A stretch of 56,652 nucleotides of DNA from Candidatus Krumholzibacteriota bacterium. GTDB taxonomy: Bacteria > Krumholzibacteriota > Krumholzibacteriia > JAJRXK01. The position numbers were made by a program, and so were the translations under genes. Positions within the stretch are counted from its first letter, which is position 1. Each line of letters begins with the position of its first letter. The notes below the pieces were generated by a model. That model was not told where the DNA came from. It saw nothing but the letters and a program-made list of their open reading frames with translations, and did not search any database. The DNA is taken from positions 1-56,652 of the forward strand of contig JAJRXK010000094.1 in the NCBI GenBank assembly GCA_024276305.1, given 5' to 3'. Positions 1 through 8,331 of the stretch are shown piece by piece.

Positions 1-1303
1 CGCCGGATGCTCTCCGAGCACCCGATCGAAGATGGTATCGACATGTCGCAGGTGGCGACCCGGATCGAAACAGGCATCGAGGTCGGATGCACTCAGCTGC
101 GCGTTGAGAGACGCGTCCTCCCGCGCGAGCTCCTCGAATCCCCGGCCCGTCTCCCAACTCTGCATCGCGATGGACTGGACCACCTCGTAGGCGTCCTCCC
201 GGCTCAGGCCCTTCCGCGCCAGGGCCAGCAGCACCGCCCCGCTGTGGTAGAGTCCGCCCGTGGACTCCATGGTCTCGCGCATGCGCTCGGGAAAGACGCG
301 CAGACCTTCGACCAGGAACACCGCCTTGCGCAACATGTAGTGCGCGAGGGTCGTGCAGTCCGGCAAGATCACGCGTTCCACCGAAGAATGACTGATGTCC
401 CGCTCGTGCCACAGGGCGACATTCTCGAGAGCGGCCAGATGATTGGTTCGCAACAGCCGCGCCATCCCGGTCAGGCGCTCACAGAGGATGGGGTTGCGCT
501 TGTGCGGCATCGCGCTGCTGCCCTTCTGTCCCTTGGCGAAGGGCTCCTCGGCTTCGCGAAGCTCCGTCCGCTGCAAATGGCGGATCTCGACCGCCAAGGC
601 CTCGAGGGTCGTACCGATGTGGGCCAGGGCTCCGGTGAACTCCGCGTGGCGATCCCGCCCCACCACTTGGGTGCTCACCGGGGAGATTCCCAGACCCAGC
701 TTCCGGCAGACCTGGGCTTCCACCTCCGGCGCGATGTGCGCAAAGGTGCCCACCGGCCCACTGATCTGTCCCACCGCCACGCTGGCGATCGCGTGGACCA
801 GGCGGGTTCGATCCCGCCGCAGCTGGTCGTAGAAGACCAGCAACTTCAGCCCGAAGGTCGTCGGCTCGGCGTGGATTCCGTGCGACCGGCCGATCATCAC
901 CGTGGTGCGGTGTTCTTCTGCTCGCGCCCGCAGGGCTCCGAGGAGGCGGTCGACTTCGGCCAGGATCAATTCGCCCGCCTGCTTGCACTGCAAGGCCAGG
1001 GTCGTGTCCAGGAGGTCCGAACTCGTCATGCCCAGGTGGACCCAACGGCTGTCCGGCCCGATCGATTCCGCCATGCTGGTGAGGAAGGCAATCACGTCGT
1101 GGTGGGTGCGCTCTTCGATCTCGAGCACCCGAGCCACATCGAAGTCCGCTCGTTCTGCGATTCTGGCCGCAGCGTCCTCCGGGATCTCTCCGAGCTCAGC
1201 AAGTGCTTGGCAGGCAGCAACTTCGACGTCTCGCCAGATCTCGAAACGTCGCGAATCGGCCCACAGGGCCTGCATTTCCGGAGTCTGGTAGCGCTCGATC
1301 ATG
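1..1303 (-). CDS. purB: adenylosuccinate lyase (3' end beyond window)
   Basis: Adenylosuccinate lyase of the fumarase/aspartase superfamily. It cleaves SAICAR to AICAR and adenylosuccinate to AMP, each with release of fumarate, in cytosolic purine synthesis. The translation starts MIERYQTPEMQALW, the usual PurB N-terminus. It contains HLGMTSSDLLDT, then GRSHGIHAEPTTFG and the superfamily signature GQKGSSAMPHKRNP with the mobile catalytic-serine loop. The frame is open for 434 codons and still open at the left edge; bacterial PurB of this class is about 430-450 aa, so only a few C-terminal residues are missing. ATG at 1303 is chosen because it gives the canonical N-terminus, although the frame continues upstream without a stop. 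It is the last gene seen on this strand, and the 670 bases before it hold no convincing gene. Confidence 0.95.
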
Positions 1304-1971
1304 AGGCCGGCAAAGTAGCACAGACCCGGCCCCGGCGCTAGAGAGCGGGCGTGGTGACCCTCGCCGGCGAAGCATCGGCCAACCTTCGTAGATCTCGCCG
1401 TCTCCGCAGTCGCTCCGGAATGGGACTACCTCGGATCGGCAAAGAGAGCCTTGACCGAGCCGAAGGAGCTCTTCTCGGTGGCGACTCTCTGATCGCGGAA
1501 GGGAGTGAAGAGGAGGGGGGGTCGAACAATTCTCTCGCTCGGCCACTCCGTCGTCCTCCTCCCTCCCCAGCGTGTCCGGTGAAGACGCAGTCACCGAATG
1601 TCCCCCAACGCACGATTGTCCATGTTGGCCCGGAGCCGAAGCATACTCCACAATCCCGGGTGGCAGGAGTCCATATGGGGTTCGTTGGGCAGCGTAGAAC
1701 AGAGATCGCTGCTGAGAGCTATTGTTCGTCGGCAGCGTGTCGAGTTAGTGCATCATCTCTTCTGCAAATTCGTTCGGCCTGCAGCCTCGGCAACGAGTGC
1801 TCGAGCGGACGGGCTGCGGCCTGCTGATGTGCCCATTCGGGGGGGCTGTTGAGCTCTCTCTGTCACGCGTGCACAGGCACCGCGGTGACGTGTTGGATCT
1901 CCGACGCGCTCTGCCGCTGGATCGTCGACTGTGACTAGCGTCACGAGCGCCATGGTCGAAAGGAGAGCTCC
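1304..1971. other. long gene-poor stretch upstream of purB
   Basis: No frame here shows a recognisable family, a good ribosome binding site with a sensible N-terminus, or codon use like the neighbouring genes. Several open frames exist only because stops are rare at this G+C. No tRNA cloverleaf was found by eye. It probably contains the purB promoter. A hairpin GTGAC-tagc-GTCAC lies at about 1931-1944, just before the candidate small gene at 1972. One copy of a diverged repeat lies at 1659-1694. Confidence 0.5.
1659..1694 (+). repeat. diverged direct repeat, copy 1
   Basis: A stretch reading GGTGGCAGGAGTCCATATGG and on to TTGGGCAGCG matches 2132-2167 over about 36 bases at roughly three quarters identity, with small indels. 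The shared core is GTCCATAT followed by GGGGTT and GGG. Both copies lie in sequence with no convincing large gene and flank the candidate small ORF. The origin (element ends, regulatory sites or chance) is unknown. Confidence 0.35.
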
Positions 1972-2121
1972 GTGGAAGACAGTGGATTGTTGGTCGGAAT
2001 CTTGGGGTTGGTTCTCATGCTGCTTTCCAGCGCTCTCGCTGACCCAAAGCATTTTGTCGGGCTCACCTGGAACCCTCGACGATGGCGACCGATCCGGACT
2101 CCCGAAATACGGAAGGCATAA
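1972..2121 (+). CDS. candidate small secreted or membrane peptide, 49 aa
   Basis: GTG-initiated frame with a strong Shine-Dalgarno (AAAGGAG, about 6 bases before the GTG), ending in TAA. The product begins (M)EDSGLLVGILGLVLMLLSSA, a classic short signal peptide or single membrane anchor, with ALA-DP as a plausible signal-peptidase site near residue 24. A basic, tryptophan- and proline-rich tail of about 25 residues follows. I recognise no family. The ribosome site, hydrophobic core and cleavage-site arrangement support it; short length and lack of comparison weigh against. It lies between purB and the PepSY gene, divergent from purB and convergent with the PepSY gene. Confidence 0.4.
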   Translation: MEDSGLLVGILGLVLMLLSSALADPKHFVGLTWNPRRWRPIRTPEIRKA

Positions 2122-2131
2122 CGAAACGGCC

Positions 2132-2167
2132 GGTGGGAGAAGTCCATATTGGGGTTGTCGGGTATCG
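2132..2167 (+). repeat. diverged direct repeat, copy 2
   Basis: Second copy of the repeat at 1659-1694, reading GGTGGGAGAAGTCCATATTG and then GGGTTGTCGGG. It begins just after the stop of the candidate small ORF. The rest of 2122-2262 shows nothing else recognisable. Confidence 0.35.
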
Positions 2168-2262
2168 ACGATCGGAATTCTCATCGCAGTCTCTGGAGGC
2201 AGGGCTTGGTCGGGAGTAGCTCGACGAACCCACGGAGCATAGCACAGCGCTCCGAGGAAGAA

Positions 2263-2838
2263 TCAACGCAACAACCAGTAACCCAGCGGGAGAACGATGC
2301 CCAGAGATACGAGCCACTTGCCGCGGCCGGCGAAGCCATTCTTCCCCCGCAGGATGAAGAGCCCGCTGAGTGGCATGAACAACAGAAGAAGGGCGTAGAG
2401 GTCGGCGACCCAGGTCCAGAGTCCGCGGTCGCGATTGAGATGCAAGCGATTGAAGGCGTAGAGCACCGGTCGTCGCCGGGGTCGCTCGATGACCGCCCTG
2501 CCCGCCGAGAGATCCGCTTCGACGGACCACCCCTCGTAGAAGAGCGTGACCTGATCGGGACGGTGACGAAAGGCGTCCACCGGCGGAGGCAATTCCAACG
2601 CGTCGACGACCGCTGCGACGGTCGCGGCGCGATCGCCCGGAACGATGGGGGCGAAGGTCTCGACCTGCCGGAAGAAACGGTAGTTTGGATTCCAATCGCG
2701 GGTGTGATTGACGGCGACTCCGCTGACCGCATAGATCACGGTCAAGCCCAACACGAAGTAGCCGACGTCGCGATGCAGCGAACGATTCCAGTGCCGCCAG
2801 CGAATCGTCCGGCGGCCACGGCTCTCGGAATGTCTCAT
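2263..2838 (-). CDS. PepSY-associated transmembrane protein
   Basis: A 191-aa inner-membrane protein resembling the PepSY_TM-like family. The N-terminal part has the family's HRDVGYFVLGLTVIYAVSG first membrane segment followed by VAVNH. A soluble middle domain of about 100 residues follows, then two hydrophobic segments near the C-terminus (LYALLLLFMPLSGLFILRG and LVSLGIVLPLGYWLL). Members are small relatives of iron/siderophore-linked PepSY reductases, but their specific role is not established. ATG at 2838 is preferred because it sits 4 bases after the stop of the upstream DUF4920 gene, suggesting co-transcription. An in-frame start 21 bases earlier would overlap that gene. Confidence 0.7.
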   Translation of the reverse strand: MRHSESRGRRTIRWRHWNRSLHRDVGYFVLGLTVIYAVSGVAVNHTRDWNPNYRFFRQVETFAPIVPGDRAATVAAVVDALELPPPVDAFRHRPDQVTLFYEGWSVEADLSAGRAVIERPRRRPVLYAFNRLHLNRDRGLWTWVADLYALLLLFMPLSGLFILRGKNGFAGRGKWLVSLGIVLPLGYWLLR

Positions 2839-2842
2839 GCGC

Positions 2843-3325
2843 CTACCGGACCACGGCACCCTGACCGGCGATGCGATAGATGACCGCCGCTTCGGTCACC
2901 GTCTCGGGATCGAAGGGCTCCCCCTTCTCCTCGCATTCATGCTGCTTCATCTTGCGGGTCTGATCGAGGTCGAGTTCGATCTTCTCGAAGGTGCCCTCGG
3001 CGGTGGCGAGGCGACCCTTGGCCTCTACGGGGAAAACCATCTCGCCATCTTCGACCTTGAAACGAATGCTCTCGAATTCCTCGTCCGAAGCGATCTCGAT
3101 CCAACATCCGCGCATCTCGCACACGCCGAGAATCCGGCCTTCGACCTTGACCGTCTTTCCCACGAAGTCTTCGGGGCTCGCAAGCAATTCGGAGATGGGT
3201 GTGAGCTCTGCGTCGCTCAATGCTTTTCCGTAGGTGGACGGTTCGGCCGGTGTATCGGCGCCGAAGGCCGGAGAGACAACGCAAAGAAGAGTGAACACCG
3301 TCAGAAGTCTGCGAATACCGAACAT
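2843..3325 (-). CDS. secreted DUF4920-like protein
   Basis: A 160-aa exported protein. The start at 3325 is chosen from the GAGGAG ribosome site upstream and the clean signal peptide MFGIRRLLTVFTLLCVVSPA ending FGA. The mature part has the DUF4920 pattern: GKTVKVEGRILGVCEMRGCW with a conserved Cys pair, a short beta-rich OB-like domain, then RFKVEDGEMVFPVEAKGR. The C-terminus ends in a region rich in charged residues. DUF4920 proteins are periplasmic and of unknown biochemical role; the paired cysteines suggest metal or redox chemistry, which is inference. The gene ends in TAG, 4 bases before the PepSY-TM gene. A longer in-frame start at 3406 would destroy the signal peptide and is rejected. 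Confidence 0.75.
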   Translation of the reverse strand: MFGIRRLLTVFTLLCVVSPAFGADTPAEPSTYGKALSDAELTPISELLASPEDFVGKTVKVEGRILGVCEMRGCWIEIASDEEFESIRFKVEDGEMVFPVEAKGRLATAEGTFEKIELDLDQTRKMKQHECEEKGEPFDPETVTEAAVIYRIAGQGAVVR

Positions 3326-3424
3326 CGGAACATCTCCTCGACGAGGGACCAGAGGGGCAGAGCGGGCAGTGTCTTGGAAGAGGATAGAGGACCCGACGCG
3401 CAGCACTACTGCGGAACTGTGAGC

Positions 3425-4630
3425 CTAGCCTCGAGTCGACTCGGTGGGCACGACCTCGACGTCGAAGGTGCGGCCATCACGCCAGACTCGGAAGGTCATG
3501 GGATCTCCCACCCGCACATCGTAGAGAGAACGCCCCCGCTTGCGCTCGTCGGCGAAGGAAGCACCGTTGATGTGGGTGATCACGTCGCGGGGCAGGATTC
3601 CGGCCCGATCGGCAGGAGAGTCGTAGACCACGGTCTCGACCATCCAGCCCAACGGGGGATCCTGTCCGGGATAGAGACGATCCTTGTACTCGCGAGTCAG
3701 GAAGTAGCCCTCGAGCCCGAAAGTGTAGGGGCGTACACGGCCGTGTTCGAGAATCTCCTCCATGACCCACCGACCACGATTGATGGGCACGGCGAAGCCC
3801 AACCCGGTCCACCCTCCACTGGCATTGGTGATGACGCTGGTGTTGATCCCAACCACTTGCCCGGCCGCGTTGACCAAGGGCCCCCCACTATTGCCCGGGT
3901 TGATGGCCGCATCGGTCTGGATCATGTCGTAGTACACCCGTTGGCGACTCTGGGGTCTCACATCGCGATGCAGAGCGCTGACCACTCCCACCGTGATCGA
4001 CGGCTGCGAGTTCTCGACGAGATAACCGAAGGGAGAACCGATGGCGATGACCCACTCGCCATTCTGCAGCGAATCCGAATCACCGAAAGAAACCGTGGGG
4101 AGATTGCGCACCTCGCCGCGAATCTTGATGACCGCGAGGTCGAATTGCAGGCTGCTTCCCACAACCTCCGCCTCGAAGCGCTGACCATCGGCCAGGGTGA
4201 TATAGAGCTCCTGGCTTCCCGCGATCACGTGTTGAGCGGTGAGACCATATCCGCGGTGGTCGACGAGGAATCCGCTTCCCAGCCCGGCCTCACTCCGAGG
4301 CCCCCGCAACATGAACTCCAGGAGATCCATATTGCGTCGCGGAGGTGCCTCCTGGCGAACGGTGTTGATGCTGACGACGGCGGGACTCACCGCCTTGGCG
4401 GCGCGCACGATGGCATTGTCCCGACTGCTCTCGATTTCCTGCTGCAAGTTCCCGGTGGCGATCGAAGTCGAGACGTCCCGGGGCGTCGACGGCGAAAGAG
4501 TCGATGGGTCGACCGAAGAGGTCTCGCTGACCGGCGCCCGATGCGTGGCCTGCCAGAGCAGACCTCCCAGTCCCAGGGCCAGTCCCACCGAGACTCCCAG
4601 TGCGGGAGCCAGGAAACGCGGGGTGCTCAT
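3425..4630 (-). CDS. HtrA/DegP-type trypsin-like serine protease with PDZ domain
   Basis: A 401-aa envelope protease. An N-terminal membrane anchor at about residues 8-26 is followed by a low-complexity Ser/Thr linker and the S1C protease domain. The catalytic triad is visible: His134 in LTAQHVIAG, Asp164 in FDLAVIKI, and Ser248 in NPGNSGGPL. One PDZ domain occupies about residues 290-395, with GWMVETVVYDSPADRAGILP and the usual DVITHINGA. The single PDZ and uncleaved anchor resemble DegS, which is an architectural comparison only. It lies 7 bases downstream of the transaldolase-like gene and probably shares its transcript. It would degrade or sense misfolded periplasmic proteins. The gene ends in TAG. 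Confidence 0.92.
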   Translation of the reverse strand: MSTPRFLAPALGVSVGLALGLGGLLWQATHRAPVSETSSVDPSTLSPSTPRDVSTSIATGNLQQEIESSRDNAIVRAAKAVSPAVVSINTVRQEAPPRRNMDLLEFMLRGPRSEAGLGSGFLVDHRGYGLTAQHVIAGSQELYITLADGQRFEAEVVGSSLQFDLAVIKIRGEVRNLPTVSFGDSDSLQNGEWVIAIGSPFGYLVENSQPSITVGVVSALHRDVRPQSRQRVYYDMIQTDAAINPGNSGGPLVNAAGQVVGINTSVITNASGGWTGLGFAVPINRGRWVMEEILEHGRVRPYTFGLEGYFLTREYKDRLYPGQDPPLGWMVETVVYDSPADRAGILPRDVITHINGASFADERKRGRSLYDVRVGDPMTFRVWRDGRTFDVEVVPTESTRG

Positions 4631-4637
4631 CGGGCCC

Positions 4638-5306
4638 TCAATTCTGCCCCCGACGCCAGGCTCCCAGCCGGCGTTCCCGTGCGGCCTCGGTCAGAGGATG
4701 CTCCACCAACTGCGGCAACAACGAGGGGTCGAAGGAGGCTGCGTCGACTCCCATTCGAGCCATTTCTCCCAGAGAGAGAGGATGCACCACACTGGTGGCG
4801 ATCACACTCGCCTTGAGTTCGAACTGGTCGAGGACGGTGAGAACGTTGCCCACCAGGGTGAGTCCATCGGCTCCAGCCGCATCGGTGGCCCCCACCGAAA
4901 CCGACAAGAATCGCGCACCGGCCTTGGCCGCGACCAAGGCCTGAGTCACCGAAAAACAGAGACTGGCGTCGACGTGAACGCGGGCCTCGGCCAGGATGGC
5001 AATGGCGGGAATCCCCGCCGCATTGCAGGGGACCCGGACCACCAATCGCTCGTCGATGCGATCGAGGGCCTTGGCCTCCTCGACCATCGACTGCGTGTCC
5101 TGCGCGGTGACCTCGACGAAGACCGGTCCGGGGACCTGGGCCAAGAGCAAGTCGATGAGCTCGGGCACCTCCCGACCGGCGCGAGCCAGCATCTCGGGGG
5201 TGGTCACCACCCCTTCGACCACCCGCCAGTGCATCGCATCGCGCAGCGCATCGGGATCGGCGGTTTCGACGTAGAACTGCATGGGACGGCGGCCACCACG
5301 TTGCAT
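4638..5306 (-). CDS. transaldolase / fructose-6-phosphate aldolase-like protein, catalytic Lys replaced
   Basis: A 222-aa protein with the small-transaldolase/FSA barrel pattern: MQFYVETADPDALRDA at strand 1, VEGVVTTPEMLARAG where the family has GVTTNPS, and AGARFLSVSVGATDAAGADG near the phosphate site. In active enzymes the Schiff-base lysine lies in a VVKVP motif. Here that motif reads LVVRVPCNAAG, so Arg91 stands in its place, and the Asn of TTNP is Thr. The fold appears intact, but classic aldolase chemistry is doubtful. The start at 5306 follows AAAGG at good spacing and sits 3 bases after the truA stop. An internal Met at 5282 matches the family N-terminus better but lacks a ribosome site. 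Confidence 0.75.
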   Translation of the reverse strand: MQRGGRRPMQFYVETADPDALRDAMHWRVVEGVVTTPEMLARAGREVPELIDLLLAQVPGPVFVEVTAQDTQSMVEEAKALDRIDERLVVRVPCNAAGIPAIAILAEARVHVDASLCFSVTQALVAAKAGARFLSVSVGATDAAGADGLTLVGNVLTVLDQFELKASVIATSVVHPLSLGEMARMGVDAASFDPSLLPQLVEHPLTEAARERRLGAWRRGQN

Positions 5307-5309
5307 GTT

Positions 5310-6149
5310 TCAGCCTTTCGTTTCGGTCTTCGACGATGCACCGGGCCGAGGGCCTGCGCCAGAATCGCTCCGCGCGAAGCGACGGCCACCCCGATACTCC
5401 ACTTCCTCGAGGCTGAGGCCGACGGCCGGCGCGGTATCACCGGCGGCTCCCCGATCTCGCGCTGCGAGAACGTTCACCAAGGTATCCACGTCACGCCTTC
5501 CACGCCCCACTTCCAGGAGGGTTCCGACGATGATGCGCACCATGGAGTGGAGGAATCGATCCGCGCGAAGATGCAGCGTCCCCCCCTTCTCCGTCCAGAC
5601 CAGTTCCGCCCGGTCGATGACGCAGCGGGTGCGTCCCTCCTCGAGGGAGGACCGCCGGCAGAGACTGGTCGCGTCGTGCTCCCCCAGAAGGGGCGCACAA
5701 GCGGCAGCCATCGCCTCCAGATCGAGCTGAGGATCGATTTCGAGGTGATTCCGCCGCAGGAAGGGATCCCGCTCGAAGGTGAAGCGATAGGCGTAGTGCC
5801 GAGCGGTCGCGCAGTAGCGAGCATGGAAATCGGGGCCCTCTCGGAGGATCTCCTGCACCGCGATATCGGGGGGCAGTAGCCGCGGCAGGGCACGCGCGAT
5901 GCGCTCGAAGTGCTCCTCGTCCCGAAGCGCGACCGAACAGACCTGCCCGCGAGCATGGACCCCGGCATCGGTCCGTCCGGCCCCCGGGGGCAGCCCCTCG
6001 ATCGCCCCGGGGATCAGGCCTCGCAATGCCTGATGAATCTCGCCCTGCACCGTCCGCAGCCCGGGCTGGGCCTGCCACCCGTGGAAGTCCGTTCCGTCGT
6101 AGGCCAACCGAATCCGCGCTGTGAGTCGGAAAGGAGAATCGCCCGTCAC
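5310..6149 (-). CDS. truA: tRNA pseudouridine synthase A
   Basis: A 279-aa TruA that isomerises uridines 38-40 of the tRNA anticodon stem to pseudouridine. The N-terminus contains LAYDGTDFHGWQAQPGLRTV, and the catalytic Asp61 lies in GAGRTDAGVHARGQV. Further family motifs are FHARYCATARHYAYR and FLHSMVRIIVGTLLEVGRG. Length is normal, with an extra 25-residue polar tail. It is the first gene of a leftward run of five genes (truA, transaldolase-like, HtrA, DUF4920, PepSY-TM). The 187 bases between it and the divergent HEAT-cyclophilin gene must hold both promoters; no consensus box stands out. Confidence 0.95.
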   Translation of the reverse strand: MTGDSPFRLTARIRLAYDGTDFHGWQAQPGLRTVQGEIHQALRGLIPGAIEGLPPGAGRTDAGVHARGQVCSVALRDEEHFERIARALPRLLPPDIAVQEILREGPDFHARYCATARHYAYRFTFERDPFLRRNHLEIDPQLDLEAMAAACAPLLGEHDATSLCRRSSLEEGRTRCVIDRAELVWTEKGGTLHLRADRFLHSMVRIIVGTLLEVGRGRRDVDTLVNVLAARDRGAAGDTAPAVGLSLEEVEYRGGRRFARSDSGAGPRPGASSKTETKG

Positions 6150-6336
6150 TTCTGCTCCTCCGGGGAAGTCGCGGTTCCGGCCGTCTGCTCCTCTACCGCC
6201 AGAACGAATGGACCCAGACTACGCCCACCCCGCACCCCAGGCCACGGATCCTTGACCTGAGCGACTGCTGGTCGCAGTCTCGGGCTCGACGACCGAAGCT
6301 TCGGCCGCCCCCGCAGCCCAAGGAGGAGGAAGGCGC

Positions 6337-8331
6337 ATGGGCCTGCAGAGACTTCGACCGATCCGCCAGGGAAGGGCCCTCGTCACAGGGGTGCTTCTCC
6401 TCACCACCTTCGCCGCCTGCTCCGCTCACCACCACGAATCGGAACTCGTCGAGATCCGACGCTTCGAAGACCGGCGCACCGCGGCCGGCGATTCTCTCCT
6501 TCACTACTTGGACCACCACTCCGAGGCCCTCCGGGGAGCGGCCGCCCGGGCCCTGGGGCGCATCGGGGATCCGGGGGCCCTCGAGGGGCTGACCCGCACC
6601 CTGCGGGAGGATGGGTCGGCCGAGGTTCGGGCCGAAGCGGCCTTCGCTCTCGGCCTCCTGGGTCATCCCGACGCTCTTCCCGCCTTGGCCGCCCGAGTCG
6701 GTCTGGAGACCGAGCCCGAAGTGCAGGCCGAGGTGGCCCTGGCCATCGGCAGGATCGGCGAGGCGGGGAGCTCTTCCCTCATCGCTCCCTGGCTGGAGAG
6801 CCCCTTTCCCCGGGTACGCGAAGACGTCCTCGAGGCCTTGGCTCTCCTCGCCGACAGCAGCAGCGTGGACCTGATCTTGCCGCGCCTCGACGACCCCGTC
6901 GAGTCCGTGGCCTGGCGCGCCGCCTATGCTCTGGAGAAGATTCCCGGCCAATCTGCGGTCCCCCGATTGATGGGACTGATGCGGTCGTCATCCGCCGCGT
7001 TGCGGAGTGCAGCGATCCGAAGCCTGGGACGGCTGAAGGCGGAGGTGGCAGCCCCCCTCATCGCCCAAGCCATCGAAGACCATCCCGCCCCTCGGACCCG
7101 GGTTCGCATCGCCGACGCGTTGGGACGCATCGGAGTCGCATCGACCATCCCCACGCTGATCGCTCTCCTCGACGACGACTTTCACGTGCGAGAGACCGCT
7201 CTCCGCGCCCTGGCCCGCATGGAGGCCCGCAGCGCCTTGGCCAGTGTTCTTCCTCTGAGGGAGGATCCGAGCGTATCGGTGCGGGCGGCCGCCTACGAGT
7301 GCAGCGCGATCCTCCTGGGAGCCGAGGCCTACGACGTGCTCCGCCGAGGCCTGGAGGATTCCTCCGAGATCGTGGTCGCCGTGACCCTCGCTCAACTCGG
7401 GCGTTGCAAAGAGGAGGGAGTCGTCGACCTCCTCCTGGCCTACCTCCACCAAGAGGATCCCCTCGCGCTGCGGGCCGCCGCGACCGAGGGTCTGGCCCGA
7501 CTGGGAGACCGGGCTCCCTTGAACGAACTCCGTGCGCTCCTCAAGGGGGAGGACTGGGTCAGCGCCAGCGTGGCCGCCACCGCCCTGGGAGAACTGAAGG
7601 ATCTCGAGTCCGTCGCCGATCTCCTACAGGCCCTCGATCGAGAAGGCCCGGGCGCGCAGGAAGTCCGGTGGGCCGCTCTCCAGTCCCTGGGCATCCTCTC
7701 CGCGCGCAGCGCGGTCCCGCGTTTGAGGCAGGCCCTCCGCGAGGAGGCGGATGTCCGTCTGCGCCTCGCGGCCCGAGAGGCGTTGGAGAAGGTCCTCGAC
7801 GACGACGAACTCGCCCACCTTCCCACGCCCGAGGAGATCCGCTTCGACGTGCGTCCTGTGCATCGCAGCCCCCAACAACCCCGGCTGGTGGCGAAGAGCC
7901 GCGCCCTCCAACTCATTCTCCATTGCCCCCAAGGTCGGGTGGTGATCGACCTCTACGGCGAGGACGCCCCCCAAATGGTCGAGAATTTCGGTCGCTTGGC
8001 CGAGCGGGGATTCTTCGACGGGCTCACCTTCCACCGGGTGGTGGGAGACTTCGTGGTACAGGGGGGAGATCCCTTGGGCAACGGCTGGGGAGACCCGGGA
8101 TACACCGTACGCAGCGAGTTCTCGCGCCGTCACTTCGGGCGAGGCACAGTGGGAGTCGCCCACTCGGGCAAGGACACCGGCAGCTGCCAACTCTTCATCA
8201 CCCACTCCCCCCAACACCACCTCGACGCCCGTTACACCATCATCGGACAAGTGGTCACGGGAATGGATGTCGTCGATGCCATCGATCGGGGAGACCGATT
8301 CACGGCCGAGGTGAAGTGGGACTCGCCCTGA
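6337..8331 (+). CDS. lipoprotein with HEAT repeats fused to a cyclophilin peptidyl-prolyl isomerase
   Basis: A 664-aa protein with three parts. A lipoprotein signal ends LLTTFAAC, with lipidated Cys28. About 450 residues of HEAT/PBS-lyase-type repeats follow, with recurrent ARALGRIGDPGALEGL-like units. From about residue 525 there is a bacterial cyclophilin domain containing FHRVVGDFVVQGGDP, TVGVAHSGKDTGSCQLFIT and ARYTIIGQVVTGMDVV. The cyclophilin part should catalyse prolyl cis-trans isomerisation in the periplasm, with the repeat solenoid as a binding scaffold for clients; that role is inference. The start follows AGGAGGAAGG at good spacing. Its last 32 bases overlap the end of the convergent transglycosylase gene. 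Confidence 0.88.
   Translation: MGLQRLRPIRQGRALVTGVLLLTTFAACSAHHHESELVEIRRFEDRRTAAGDSLLHYLDHHSEALRGAAARALGRIGDPGALEGLTRTLREDGSAEVRAEAAFALGLLGHPDALPALAARVGLETEPEVQAEVALAIGRIGEAGSSSLIAPWLESPFPRVREDVLEALALLADSSSVDLILPRLDDPVESVAWRAAYALEKIPGQSAVPRLMGLMRSSSAALRSAAIRSLGRLKAEVAAPLIAQAIEDHPAPRTRVRIADALGRIGVASTIPTLIALLDDDFHVRETALRALARMEARSALASVLPLREDPSVSVRAAAYECSAILLGAEAYDVLRRGLEDSSEIVVAVTLAQLGRCKEEGVVDLLLAYLHQEDPLALRAAATEGLARLGDRAPLNELRALLKGEDWVSASVAATALGELKDLESVADLLQALDREGPGAQEVRWAALQSLGILSARSAVPRLRQALREEADVRLRLAAREALEKVLDDDELAHLPTPEEIRFDVRPVHRSPQQPRLVAKSRALQLILHCPQGRVVIDLYGEDAPQMVENFGRLAERGFFDGLTFHRVVGDFVVQGGDPLGNGWGDPGYTVRSEFSRRHFGRGTVGVAHSGKDTGSCQLFITHSPQHHLDARYTIIGQVVTGMDVVDAIDRGDRFTAEVKWDSP

Noticed and set aside
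1304-1971. tRNA or structured RNA gene in the long intergenic stretch
   Set aside because: No acceptor stem with a T-arm GTTCGA-like core and paired arms could be found by eye on either strand. A covariance search would be decisive.
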